64,000 nt of DNA from Mesodorylaimus sp. YZB2_4 (lineage: Eukaryota > Nematoda > Enoplea > Dorylaimida > Dorylaimidae), in contig JASANH010000770.1 of NCBI GenBank assembly GCA_030248295.1, forward strand, positions 248,001 through 312,000, read 5' to 3'. Positions 31,759-42,725 of the stretch are shown piece after piece; the stretch's first letter is position 1; every line of letters starts with the position of its first letter. A program made the position numbers and the translations under genes. A model generated the notes under the pieces. That model made no database searches. It was given only the letters and a program-made list of their open reading frames with translations, and was not told the DNA's origin.

Positions 31759-34700
31759 ATGGCTATCCGCCGACGTCTCAATGAGATCCTTATTTTATCA
31801 GCTATCGTTTTATTTTTCGCTAATCTCAACGTTTATTACCGACATGGGAACGATCGTGGGAATGGTCATGGAGACATAACTGGGCATGGAATGAACACGA
31901 ATGAGTCATTCGACTATGTCCAGCCGCCACCTTGTCGGAAACCGGTCGAGGAAGCTATCAGGTCAGTGTGCAGGTGCTTCCTGGCCCGTCATCAGTGACA
32001 ACTTGAACAAACTACACCCCTTCGATGCGCTGTCTGACAGAGTCTCCTCATCGCGACTCAGAAAAATCCACATATATTTTGTTGCTTGGTATAAGAATCT
32101 GTTAGAAACAAATTATGCATTTTAGTGGACTTTTCTGGCCTGTCGTGGAGAGTTTTCTGAATATTCCACACAAGATTTTTTGGAGTATAAAACTGACAGA
32201 TGTTACTGCACATTTATTGATTTGCGAAAAATAGACGCCATGATCTCTCTCGATTTGGTAACTATAGTGCGCGGCGTGGCAAACTCTTTAGCATCCAGCA
32301 AAGTGGGTAGTACCGTCCAAGATTGTGGCACTGCTGGTCCATCCTATCTGCTTCTTTATTCTCGGTCTCTGATTACAGCGCGTCCCGCCTCCCAGACCTC
32401 TACTGTACTAATGAGCTAAAGGCTTCCGCAACAGCAAACAATTAAGGCGACTTTTTTTATGTATCTCATGGTTTCAGTGCAGTCTAGCGTTTTGATGTGT
32501 GTGTAACCAAGCTTGGCAGGCGCAGGAGGGAGTATGGCCATCCGAAATCGGCTGGAGTAGGCAAGTCTTGCAAATATACTTGCGGCTGAAACATCAACCC
32601 TTAGCCAGGGGAGATCGGTCACTCTCTCCCACTCGCCATGCCCTGCAGTACAAGGGTTACATACAGGCGTAAAACTTGCAACAGTACACAAAAACTGTTT
32701 AAGGTGGCGAGTGGCTCAAGTCAGAGTGGTCAGGCGTCAGCCTGCCAATCAAGAGGTCCCAGGTTTAAACCCCAAGCATTTTCCATATGAGTTGAAAAAC
32801 TGACAGTGAATCGCTCGCACAAGCCGCTGTCCACCCGACAGTTCAAGCTTAGAAGCGAGTTACTAGGTAAATTAGACCAATTTGGACGGGGAGCTTGAAC
32901 ATCCCTGTCTGATCGTGTTGGAGTGCCCTGATAACTCGGGACGGGAGAGTGCAAAGGTAGATCCACCAAGGAAACAAAGATGTCATGCATTCGCTATCAG
33001 TCAACATTTCTTTCAGATTAAACGAGTTAATCGCGAATTCGTGGTACAAATGCATAAGAGTCAAACGTATTCCCGATGAGCCCCTCGGGTATCAGATTTG
33101 TGTCGACGACGCAGTTGGTATTCAACATGTGCTCGGCGGCGAAAGACTGTCATTTGTGTCAATGGCTGGGTGAGCTCTTATTTTCTTTGTCTTTATGCTC
33201 GCAAATTTGAATATAGCCAGCTTTTTGGTTGAAACTGTGGGAATCGGGAAGGGGTCCATTTCGCTTGATCGGCTGAAAGATTGTAGCCAACCTTGTACAT
33301 GGTTTACGTACGGTACGGTACGGTACACCTGCGACTGAGTCACGTGGAAAACTTCTCCACGCTGTCTCTGGTTCAGAGACAGCGAGCAAAGTATCAGGCA
33401 CCTTTGTTGTGTGGTTTATTAAAAAAGGAAACTAATTTTCTCAAGTATCAAAATACCTTGCGAGTATTCACCGTAGATTCAAATTCACAAAATGGCGGGA
33501 AAATATGGACTTATCATTTTACCCCCCCCCCCCCATCAGCAGAACCGCGCCCGTACAGGCTGATCACTTTCTGTTTGTACATACAGGCTATACGTCAAAT
33601 GCTTTCAAATTCCAGGAACTCAGAAGACTATCGAATGGAGAAAACTTTCCTCAAGATCTCTGGCTCCAACAGCTTATTTTCAGGTTTAGTGTTCAGTAGT
33701 CGACCTACATACCCGATTACACTACGAGACTATGCCAAGCATATCCTCTTCACATCCATTCCGACTGAAGATCTGCAGAACATTCATAAATTAGCTGCCT
33801 ATTTGACTGATCGAATCGATGCATTCGCTCGAAGTCGCGGCGAAGGTGGGATCGATATACTAAAATTAAACTGCATCGATTGCTGGAATTCTAATCATTT
33901 ACCACGTTTACTACAAAAATTAATTTCTTATGGTTCATTTAGTTCAGTTAAGCAATTTCATTTAATTGTAAAAATTGATGAAGGCGATTCGAATTTGGTT
34001 TACCTCTGGTATCGAACAATACTCAGTTTATTCCACATGAAAGGTGCATACTTTGTCTTATATGCTGCTCAGCAATTGGGTGAATGCGGAAGGACTATTC
34101 AACATTGCCAATATCAGTTGGCGTTTGCAAAGTTGGATGCAGCGCCAGTCGGCTCTGGTACTTTGAAATTAATGGCACCAGTTGCTGGAATGGGTAAGCT
34201 CTTATTTTCAGTGTTTTTTGGTGAGGCGGGAAAAAATTCTGTGCTTGCTGGAGCTAGGTATGTATATAAGAAGTTTTGCCATCGCCAGGCTATTTTGCAA
34301 ACGCATCTCCTGAATTCTTCAAAACTAGTCAGGTTTTTTTAAGGGTTTTGTGGTTTTTGCGCTTTCAGAAGGGAGGAGTATAAGATGACGCTGAGTTTGT
34401 GCCAGCTCACTAAAAATCGATACCGCATTGACCTTCTCCAACACACGTGTCTGGTGTGAAGTGTGTCTTCAGTTCATGTAGTCACATCCACAGTAATTTC
34501 GCACACATTCGCGAACTTCATCTACGTTGTTACAACTGCAAGGTCTTACTAAATCTACATATTTCAGGGTCGCCAGACGAAGAGTACAATCGATTGATTT
34601 GGTATATAAACAGCGGCGTTGACACCAAAGGCTGTTTAGGGCAGCAACGTAATGTGCATTTGGGTGGTGCGTCGAGCATGGATTGGGTCATTTGTGACAC

Positions 34701-36903
34701 ATTTGGACCAGAGAAGATGGAAAGTGCTAGTGGCTGTCAAGTGTATCACTTTAGGTCAGTCTTACTTGTCTCACCATGGGGCTTACCTGACACACTTTAG
34801 GTCTGACTCTGGGCTTAGGCGGGGTCCTCCTCTGGTCGGGACTCCATAGTCTAGTGTATTGACAATTGCGTGGGGAGGTGTAGTTAACTCCAAGCACATG
34901 ATGATCCGCAGTAGCATTCTAGCATGACATAGGTTTAAAAGCGTTTAACTACAGAAGGGCCCTGTTAGATGCCTTTGTATGGTTAATGCGGTTCTTTGGC
35001 ATACGGGAGGCAACCATCCCCTGCCTGGGCTGATTCGGCTAGAAAACTGTCAAGGGTCCCTCTGTGCATGTTGCCCTTTTAGGATAACGCGTTAAAATTA
35101 AACCAGTGAGTGACCGCTATTATCCTAGGCAATAAAAAGAAAAGCCTCTTTTAATGCAGTGAGATGTACCTCAAAACTTTAAGTGGAAATGGCGGGAAAA
35201 ATGTCATTATCTTTTGTATCCCCTTATGCATCTTGGTCGGCGCCGTAAGTGGTCATACTGACTGCATTGTATTGTCTCTCATTGTCAGAGGCTTGTGTGC
35301 ATACCCGATTGGCGCCATCATATGCAAGGCGGCCTTGCATATGATGGCGCCCAGCGATTAAAAAAATATCGTTCCGAACCCATGATCAGTCCATAATCCC
35401 TGAATGTCAGCCAGGGAATCAGTAAGCTGGCGCATATTTCAGCATTGGTGATGCACTTACTGTCGTTGACCAATGGCAAACCAACTTCCCCAGCCACTGC
35501 TCAATCAGCTTATTCGATCCCACTTTATTGTATGATCAGAACTACAGCACTGAAAAAGCGAGCTTATATAGTTTAACCCTGGCTGATCAGCATTCTGGAA
35601 AAACGTAAGCTATCTTTGGAGTTATTGTCTTACCAGTCCGGTTCACCTTCCTGTTCTTGCAGGCAACCCGGGTTAAAGGCGACCGAGGTATGGAAGTTGT
35701 CCACATTGGATGCTGTACTCGATAAAACGAATCCAGATAAACACGTCATTTCGCTGCTTCTACTCGATCTTCAAGGTGGAGAATGGGACGTTTTTGAACA
35801 ACTTTTGTCCGCAGCATCGTCGTCGGTAAGTTGAGGAGTCTCTAACTGATGTCCCGCGGTACATCATCTCCTAAACTTTATACGCATGCTGCTGTCACCC
35901 ATAGTGTATCCATAACGACAATAATCGGTATCCCCTGGCTGGGAATCATCAAACCCTTAGGTTTGGGTCAGAATCGACCGATCCGACCCTAGGCCTGGAT
36001 CCCAATCCCGATCCAACCGATCCGCTTCAAAAAATTAAAGATTGGTGGGTGGGGATGACGTGTTCGGCAACGAGCTTTCCCCAGCCTGCCCCGCTTCCTC
36101 GCTGTCACTTTCTCTCAGACCAGTCTAAAAGACATATGAGAATTAACCAGCGCCTAAAGCAATTTTGAGCGGTGGGGTTTGAGATAAAAACGGGATTTTC
36201 TCATCATAGTATGCTAAACTGTATCGTTGTCCAGCAGATAAAGCGCAAAAATGTTTTTTTACCGATCCGACTGATCCAGCAGTCGGATCGGATACAGAAG
36301 CCGATCCCCCTTTCGGATCGGCGGATCAGTCGATGATGGGGTTTGAGTTGATGTTTCAGCTGCAGGTATGGTCATAAGACTTACCTTTTGCCAGTCGGTT
36401 TTTTTTCACATTCTCCAATGCGCCTACCAGGCTACGTAGCTTATGGTACAGTAGTTGGGAGAGAAAGTGACCATCTGAAGTCGGTAGGGCAAAAACAGCG
36501 CCTGAAGCAAGGCGAGTATTTTGACTACGCTTGCAGCTAAAACATCAACCTGAGAGATTGACCTTTGCCAGCCCAGTCTTCTTCCGCCAAGCATAATCCA
36601 CCAGGCAGTAAGGATACACTACTATGGAAGTCCAGGAGGCATCAAGGTTACAATTTTAGCTTGTTCTCAAATTAATTTCTTTCTCAGCGTTTTTCTCAAA
36701 TTATTATGCGAATACGAATATGGCAAGGCGAAGAGAACGAAAATTATCGTCAGTATTATACTTGGTTGTTTCAAATGTATAGAGCTGGATATCGGCGATT
36801 CAGTGTTCGCCCGCTTCTCACTCCTGTTAATCAGACAGACTCAAGTGGGAGAGAAACAGATCACGAAAACTGCATCTTTGAGATTGGCTGGGTTCTCGAA
36901 TAA
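31759..36903 (+). CDS. Type II membrane protein with tandem METTL24-like domains
   Basis: Seven exons: 31759-31961, 33017-33169, 33697-34193, 34568-34754, 35443-35604, 35663-35825 and 36688-36903. The frame is intact (1581 bp, 526 aa). Residues 9-26 (ILILSAIVLFFANLNVYY) form a signal anchor. The second unit (exons 4-7) has the METTL24 order: WYINSGVDT, DWVICDT, a SIGDALT strand, SISLFDPTLLYD, LLLDLQGGEWDVFEQLL, and a C-terminal CIFEIGWV. These are the SAM-fold strands of the FkbM/METTL24-type methyltransferases. The first unit (exons 2-3) repeats the plan (YQICVDDAVGIQHV, RLSFVSMAG, GIDILKLNCIDCW, VKQFHLIVKID, YLWYRTILSLF). However, it lacks an FDP-like motif, and the acidic D-x-E-x-E-W becomes NCIDCW, so it is probably inactive. 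It is likely Golgi/ER lumenal. The substrate is unknown. The exon 3 acceptor is chosen by frame. Confidence 0.75.
32503..32660 (+). mobile_element. GTAACC-family MITE, internally deleted copy, intron 1
   Basis: Begins GTAACCAAGCTTGGCAGGCG and ends CAAGGGTTAC. It shares GCGGCTGAAACATCAACCC and TCTCCCACTCGCCATG with 59813-60007, but lacks about 40 bp of the interior. It lies in intron 1 of the METTL24-like gene. Confidence 0.75.
33522..33534. repeat. C13 run
   Basis: Uninterrupted run of 13 C in intron 2 of the METTL24-like gene, about 160 bp before exon 3. Confidence 0.9.
35311..35351. repeat. 41-bp perfect palindrome in intron 4
   Basis: GGCGCCATCATATGCAAGGC, one central G, then its exact complement. 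A perfect 20-bp arm with a one-base spacer is rare by chance. It lies in intron 4 (34755-35442), about 90 bp before exon 5. Confidence 0.9.
35960..36330. repeat. CCGATCC / GGATCGG-rich region, intron 6
   Basis: Repeated 6-8-mers CCGATCC, ATCCGACC and CGGATCGG occur many times around 35965-36030 and again at 36260-36330. Similar clusters occur at 30414-30432 and 31195-31280. Order and spacing differ between clusters, so this may be one diverged dispersed family and not a tandem satellite. Confidence 0.5.
36335..36640. mobile_element. Two GTAACC-family fragments, inverted, intron 6
   Basis: The left part (about 36335-36447) has GTTGATGTTTCAGCTGCAGG in reverse orientation, ending in GCCTACCAGGCTACG. 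The right part (about 36470-36640) has GCAGCTAAAACATCAACCTG in forward orientation, ending at CCACCAGGCAG. The two face each other and form a loose foldback just before exon 7. Confidence 0.55.
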
Positions 36904-36985
36904 TATTGTTCTGAGACTGTGTTTTGTCTGCGCACATGATATTTTTCCAGCGTATTGTGATTTTATAGAAACAGCATAATTAGCA

Positions 36986-36991
36986 AATAAA
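36986..36991 (+). promoter_or_regulatory. Polyadenylation signal AATAAA of METTL24-like gene
   Basis: Canonical AATAAA about 83 nt after the stop codon, on the sense strand, followed by a T/G-rich stretch. Confidence 0.6.
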
Positions 36992-37831
36992 ATGTAATTT
37001 TGTGTTTCACTGCCAAACACTACGATTTGCCCTTCTGTTCAGTGCTCTTTGAGAACTTTGACCAGAATCTGTTCACGAACGTCATTCACACTTCCTGTTG
37101 CGTGAGAATGTTCAATTTTAGCCTCAATGACATTGTGGTCGCTGCCTGGAGCAACCAGGCGCATATATTTTCAATCTATGAATAACACCTCAAGAAGACG
37201 TGACTTTAGGTTCTCGGGCTTGTCGATCTATTCGTTCCCGGTCCATTAGCATCCGCCTTCAGATCATAGAATCTACTACATGTCACATATCCATCATTTT
37301 TATAACTTACCGAGATCGGCTAGTTTGACAGGTGATGGCTTGTGACAAGAGAAAAATTATGCACTCTTCTTTTCTGGCTCATGTACGAGATAAATACAGA
37401 GGAGTATTTTAATTCTTCGATCAAATATGTCACACCCTCCCAAAGATGGAAATTGAAAACCGGATCTCTCCTTGATGAAATTTGTTGTGCAGTGCGGATC
37501 ATTCGGTTGATCTTCGACCAATGTGGACTTCAGGTACGAAGCTTTAGAGTTTTACTGGAAAGTTTCATGCAGGGTTTCAGACCTTTCGTTCTGTGGTGGT
37601 TTTTGGTGAATTTTTTGGCACATTTTTTGCGCCCTGCCTCTGACTTATATAACCTGTCAATTTGGTTGGCCATCTTGCTCTGCTAATTGAAACCAGGATG
37701 AAGGCCCAAGAGGGGGCCTAGGAGCCTGTGAATTATACAAAACACTGCGTTCAAATAAAAGTGAGACTGCATTACTCTTCTTTCAGCACCTCACTCAGGG
37801 GCTTGAGCACGCTAGTGGCATCTGGTCAGCC

Positions 37832-38562
37832 ACGAGGGAGACGAGGCACTTTTACGTTATGGACGCCTCAGGACTCGCGACCACGCGTCCCTCTGCGACT
37901 GTTTTGCGACCGCAACGAAAGGAGGTGCGCAGTCGCTGGCGTCCACGTCAGCGTGGCGGCGGCGTAATCACCGTCTTATTGACCGCGTCGAGTCATTTTT
38001 CGTTAAATTTTTTAAAACGGGAGGGTTCTTAGTTTTTACCAAAATTAGCGAGTTAGTGATGAAAATGCTTTCAAAATCGATTGGAAACAAATTACTCAAA
38101 TTTACTTTACGAAAAGGCCCAGAGAAAGCCTTTTCGACTATTTTAGTCTTCAGCTTATTAGGCGGAAACTTGGCGTCGGAAACTCTTCGGCTGGCTCAGG
38201 TAATTTTTCGGGGAAGAAATTTATGCCACGCCTAAGCCTGAGCCAATTTCGAGTCAGAAATTCACCTACTGTAAGCCCAAGCCTCAAAATCAGTCGCAAA
38301 GACTCTTCTCGCGTAACCACTAGTTCGCAAGAATCTGCTACTAGCGCCTTTTTTGCGAAATTCCAAAGATTGACCAAACCCAAGGTAACTCTCAGGCCAA
38401 AGATTTGGAGTGCGAGTAAAACTAGAGATAAAAAAGCCGAAATAACTGGCCTAGGCACAAGCCGCTGCGCACCTCGTCTCGTTGCGGTCGCAAAACAGTC
38501 TCATGGTCGAGAGTCCCCTGGCATAGTCATAACTTAAAAGTGCGGAGACGAGGGAGCCCAGC
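37832..38562. repeat. Foldback: inverted ~100-bp arms around 530 bp
   Basis: The left arm (37832-37932) and right arm (38467-38562) are inverted relatives. They share CTGTTTTGCGACCGCAACGA, GGTGCGCAG and GAGGGAG-type blocks, at perhaps 75-80% identity by eye. The interior has weak frames on both strands with no recognisable domain. Confidence 0.7.
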
Positions 38563-39289
38563 CAAGCTGGCCTCCAATACCTATAGTTTAAAAACAGCAC
38601 AACGCGGTTGAGGTTGTCAGCACAAACCTCACAACATAAAGCACCATTACGATTGATTTTCAGGTAGCTTTCGATGCACGCAGGTGATACTTGCTTGAAT
38701 TTCAAAGCTTCCTCTCCCTCGCGTCTCCTCAACCATTGTTGACCAGCTCTTTGTCTGCACCAGACGCTGCCTTGACCTTTTTCAGGATGTACTAGCTGCA
38801 TGTTACGACATTGTAGTCTGTAATTCAGGTTAGGTTTTCTCTCGAGATCAAAAATAGTGCCTTGCTGTCTATACCATCTTGACATCAGTTTTTTATTCTG
38901 TTCAATTCTACCGCAAATGAGCTCCTTTGGCTTGGACTAACTGTTAGGAGAAATTCGATCTGACCTTTATTAAAGCCGAAGGTAGTACTCTCCATATTTT
39001 TCAAAAGTATCTTGTGAATATCGAGTTTCAGAACGTATTTCTAGGGAAAGGCCATAAATTTTTTCTTTGCGTAACGTCGAGGATTTCGCTTTTAGAAAGC
39101 GTATTCATCGTCAGGAAAATACTTCCATGCAGTTGTTTACCACGGTTAGATATATCGCTCCTGGAATTTTTTTGAGCTTCTCACAGCAAGACCATGGTTA
39201 TCTCATGTTTTTGCTCCGCAATTTTTATCCACTTCCTGGTTGTATTTTCTCCCATTTTTTCGATATTTTTGGTACTTACTTCCTTCACG

Positions 39290-39630
39290 TGTAAAACATG
39301 TGGAACGGCATGAATCCTCGTGGGGCGCGTGGAAATCAGCACTTCTAGGTGTATCTGCGTAGGCCCGTCAAAGTGTGGCGTGAAACATGGAATCTGGGAT
39401 ACCCTAAATTAATTCTTCGACCTTCAACATTAGGTTTTCGCTATCAGTCTAGCTCATGGCCTATACGAGCTCTATAAATGTCCACGCTTTTCCATTCTGG
39501 ATCCATGTATGCTGGTGACGTGGCCGCCCACGTTTAAAAGCATGTAAACGGCATGGTGCACGTCGGGCGCGTGGAAATCACCGCTTCCAGTTGGATTCGC
39601 GTGGGCCCGTCTTGGAGTGCAGGCATTGAA
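39290..39630 (+). repeat. Tandem pair of ~95-bp diverged repeats
   Basis: Blocks GGGGCGCGTGGAAATCAGC (about 39323) and CGGGCGCGTGGAAATCACC (about 39568) sit in similar surroundings (AACGGCATG before, GCGTRGGCCCGTC after), 240 bp apart. Confidence 0.65.
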
Positions 39631-42600
39631 CATGAGTAGAGCGAATGACTTACGTATATGAACTCCCTAAGTGTCTGACTGCTCAAATCAGTCTAGCCCA
39701 TGATAACACCAGTCATTATTACTACATCGATGCAATATACAATCGGCCATTGATATTTGACGGATTAAAAAAAGGCTATGACAAAAACTGTAATAAAAAT
39801 CTTAATCAAAAACTGCGGGAGCGGCTGAAAAGGGTTGACGCGATGCTTCAAATTTTGTACGAGATGCTCACAGTAACCTTTGTTTTAGGGTGATGGTTTT
39901 TATAGTTTTATCAATCAGTTTTCCTCGTTATATCCGCTTCAAAGGTCACTGTTTTCCGCACCTGTACTGCCAGCCGTTATTAGACAGTAGACTACCCACT
40001 GAATGAGTTCAATTTCCTGTTTTCTCACTGACAATAGTCTTGATTGAACGAATCCGACTCGGGATCACAAGTATGACGTCCAGGTTTTATAACTGCCAGC
40101 CATGGTTTTTGTGACACATACTCCGTTCAATAACCACAAACAACAGCAACAGCTCATATTTTTCACGTTACTATGGTAAGAATTAAAGATTAGGCTTGAA
40201 TGGTATCAACTATTTCGTGCATACATTAGGTTGTTTTTGCGAATAAGCTGGGACGAATGTTGTTTTTGATGGATTGGTCTCGGCTCAGGTACGATATAAA
40301 TATGGAAATTGCCTATGTTAGGTGTATATGAAAATCAAACGTCTAAGTCTGCTTCGTTATCCCATGACCATTCTCGAATAGTCCTCTTGTTTCCTTTTTC
40401 CATCATGCCCATCCACCTCTGAAGAGCGTTGGTGACTTCTTGAAGACTTAGCATGTTTGCCACATGACCTGTCCGCTAGCCAACCAAGCATCGACGTGCA
40501 TGTTATTGATAAGTTGGCTAGCCATTCGGACGTCATTAGCCAGTAGCCGTGCCATGTCCCTATGATGTTGTCGCAGTAGCCGTGCCATGCTGCACATGAT
40601 CAGTTTAGTTCATGCATGTGCCTGTTGCCGACAGATTCCGTGGTCACTCGAGTGCATGTTCGAATTCAATTAGTGTCATTTTCAAAGTCCAGCTGATGTC
40701 TGCCGAAAGCAGGCAGTTTTACCCTTCCTGACTACAATCCAATTATTGCAGAGGAGTTGCAATTGCGTCAGAACATCAACCCGTCATGCTCGTCCTTTTT
40801 ATGCTGCACGTTCAGTATTGCTATGGCTACAAATGCAAATTTAAACTTGTCGATTTCAGGAAAGTGTGGGATTGGAATGGCCTTGTCGCGAAGAACTGCG
40901 CCTGTTCCTGACAAATACTTTTCCTGTTCCTGACAAATGACGGGGCGAAATGTCCTCCTCATGCTGGTCTGAAGGTAACTAGATTGATGTAATTGGAAAA
41001 AGGAGGTGTGGCACGTGAAGAATAACTAATTGTGATTAGGCGACTGACGTCGAACGGAAAGTGCATTTCAATTTTCCTTATCAAAAGAGGTCGAATGAGT
41101 AGAATCCTCACGAATCTACCGTATATGGTTTGGCTCCTTCTCGTGTACTGTAGATTAGATTATACCTTAGAGTCAAATCTAGTTTCTCTCTAACTTCAAG
41201 CGTAGAGAAACATTAACCCCCAAAAGGCTGCGTCATTTAGCTTGAAAAATCCTGATAATCAGAAAATCACAATTTAGAATTTTTTGTTGCAGGATTTTCA
41301 TATTAATTTTAATCAGGATACTCGGAAAAGTCAGAATGTTCCATGAGCAGTAAAATGGGAAAGTTTCTGTGGGTTCATTTTTTCTGTGGAATGCAAGACA
41401 TTTGTTCCACAAGAGACAATATTGTGCGTAAAATTTAAAGCCATAGTAAAACACACAAAAGTCCCACGTTTCCTTCAAAAATGCCAAGTAATAGGGGCAG
41501 ATAATAGCTACGATAAAACCTTTTTGGCTCACGTTCGAAAGTAGGGTCTATGCAGTCTGGTTCGTGCTCTTCTGATATCCCTGTGTCTTTTCTCTGAGAG
41601 AAGGTACGTAAAGTCGGAACTTAGAATGCTACCATTTTTGTAATCTCAGCCTGACTTGTGTGTTTGTTTTAATTTCAATCTTCAGGCTTACTTCCTATTA
41701 TACTTTGGAACCAAAAAATAACAGTTACAGGAAAAGATCTACGTTGCATCAGAGACCTGCAGTGCGTCCTCTGGTAGGAATTTGGGCTGGTTATCAAGTG
41801 CAAGTCATTATCACGAAACCCATCTAGAAGCCATGAGTATTTTACACAGCAGACACTGGGCAGGAATCTTCAGGGAATTCTAAAACCAGTCTAAAGCCCA
41901 TGGGACTCGGCAGATCAGCCTGACGTTTTCAGGTAACTGTGTTGAGCTTATTCTCAGTCATGCATATCATTGGCAAACGATGACTTTCCATCATAACCTC
42001 CGCACTTTACGAAGAGATGATACCCGCAGCGAGACCTAGTTTATCATCTTTGCATTGGGAAATAGCTCTTTCACCAATTCATAATGACCTTCGTTTGTTA
42101 GGCTAGAATATTGATTTGCGCACAAAGCCTGAAGAGACCCTTAAAGGCACCTTTTGAAATACTTACCCAAAGACTCTTTGCTTGCTTAGCGCTTGGAATT
42201 TCTTCATAACTAGGTCCCTTCGCTCACTCACCTCCATTCCTAATCGAGCCACTGCATCCACCTAATTCTGTTCCTGTTTTCTGACTGAAATGGAGCGTGC
42301 CCATTTTCGTTATATTTACCATCGTCCAATGATTCCAAAATTGATGAATGTGCTCATCCTAAATTACTCGAATATGCATAGCTAATGTGACTGGCGTTGC
42401 CGTGCCATCCCTCAACAGAGGAACCAGTTAGAATAGTTCGCTCGAAAATCAGTCCTATAGTCCCGAACGGCAGTCGTATTCGAGCCTTGTTTTAACGAGA
42501 ACCAACAATTGTTGTGCGGCACCGCGGTCGTCGCGCGCTGAAACTGAGGCTTGCTCGTTCATTTCCCTTTTATTTCGATTTCTAGCATCCTCACTCAACG

Positions 42601-42725
42601 GCCACTTCTTCCTTGTTTCCATTCGAAACAGTCAACACCGGCAGGCGACTAATAGGGAAGAAGTCGACAGCATATTCGCTTCTAGCCTTGTCACTAAAAT
42701 TATTTTGGCTCGGAGTCGTGTACAC

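Larger units (their letters stand above)
36992..42725. other. 5.7-kb intergenic region, no gene called
   Basis: I see no recognisable protein family. It holds a foldback pair (37832-38562), a duplicated block (39290-39630), short direct repeats (CAGTAGCCGTGCCATG twice near 40540-40590; CCTGTTCCTGACAAAT twice near 40905-40940) and AT-leaning sequence. The final kilobase would include the promoter, and possibly a 5' UTR exon, of the Trk gene. Confidence 0.5.

Noticed and set aside
38150-38458. 102-codon minus-strand frame with a hydrophobic start
   Set aside because: It lies inside a foldback of repeat sequence and has no family resemblance.
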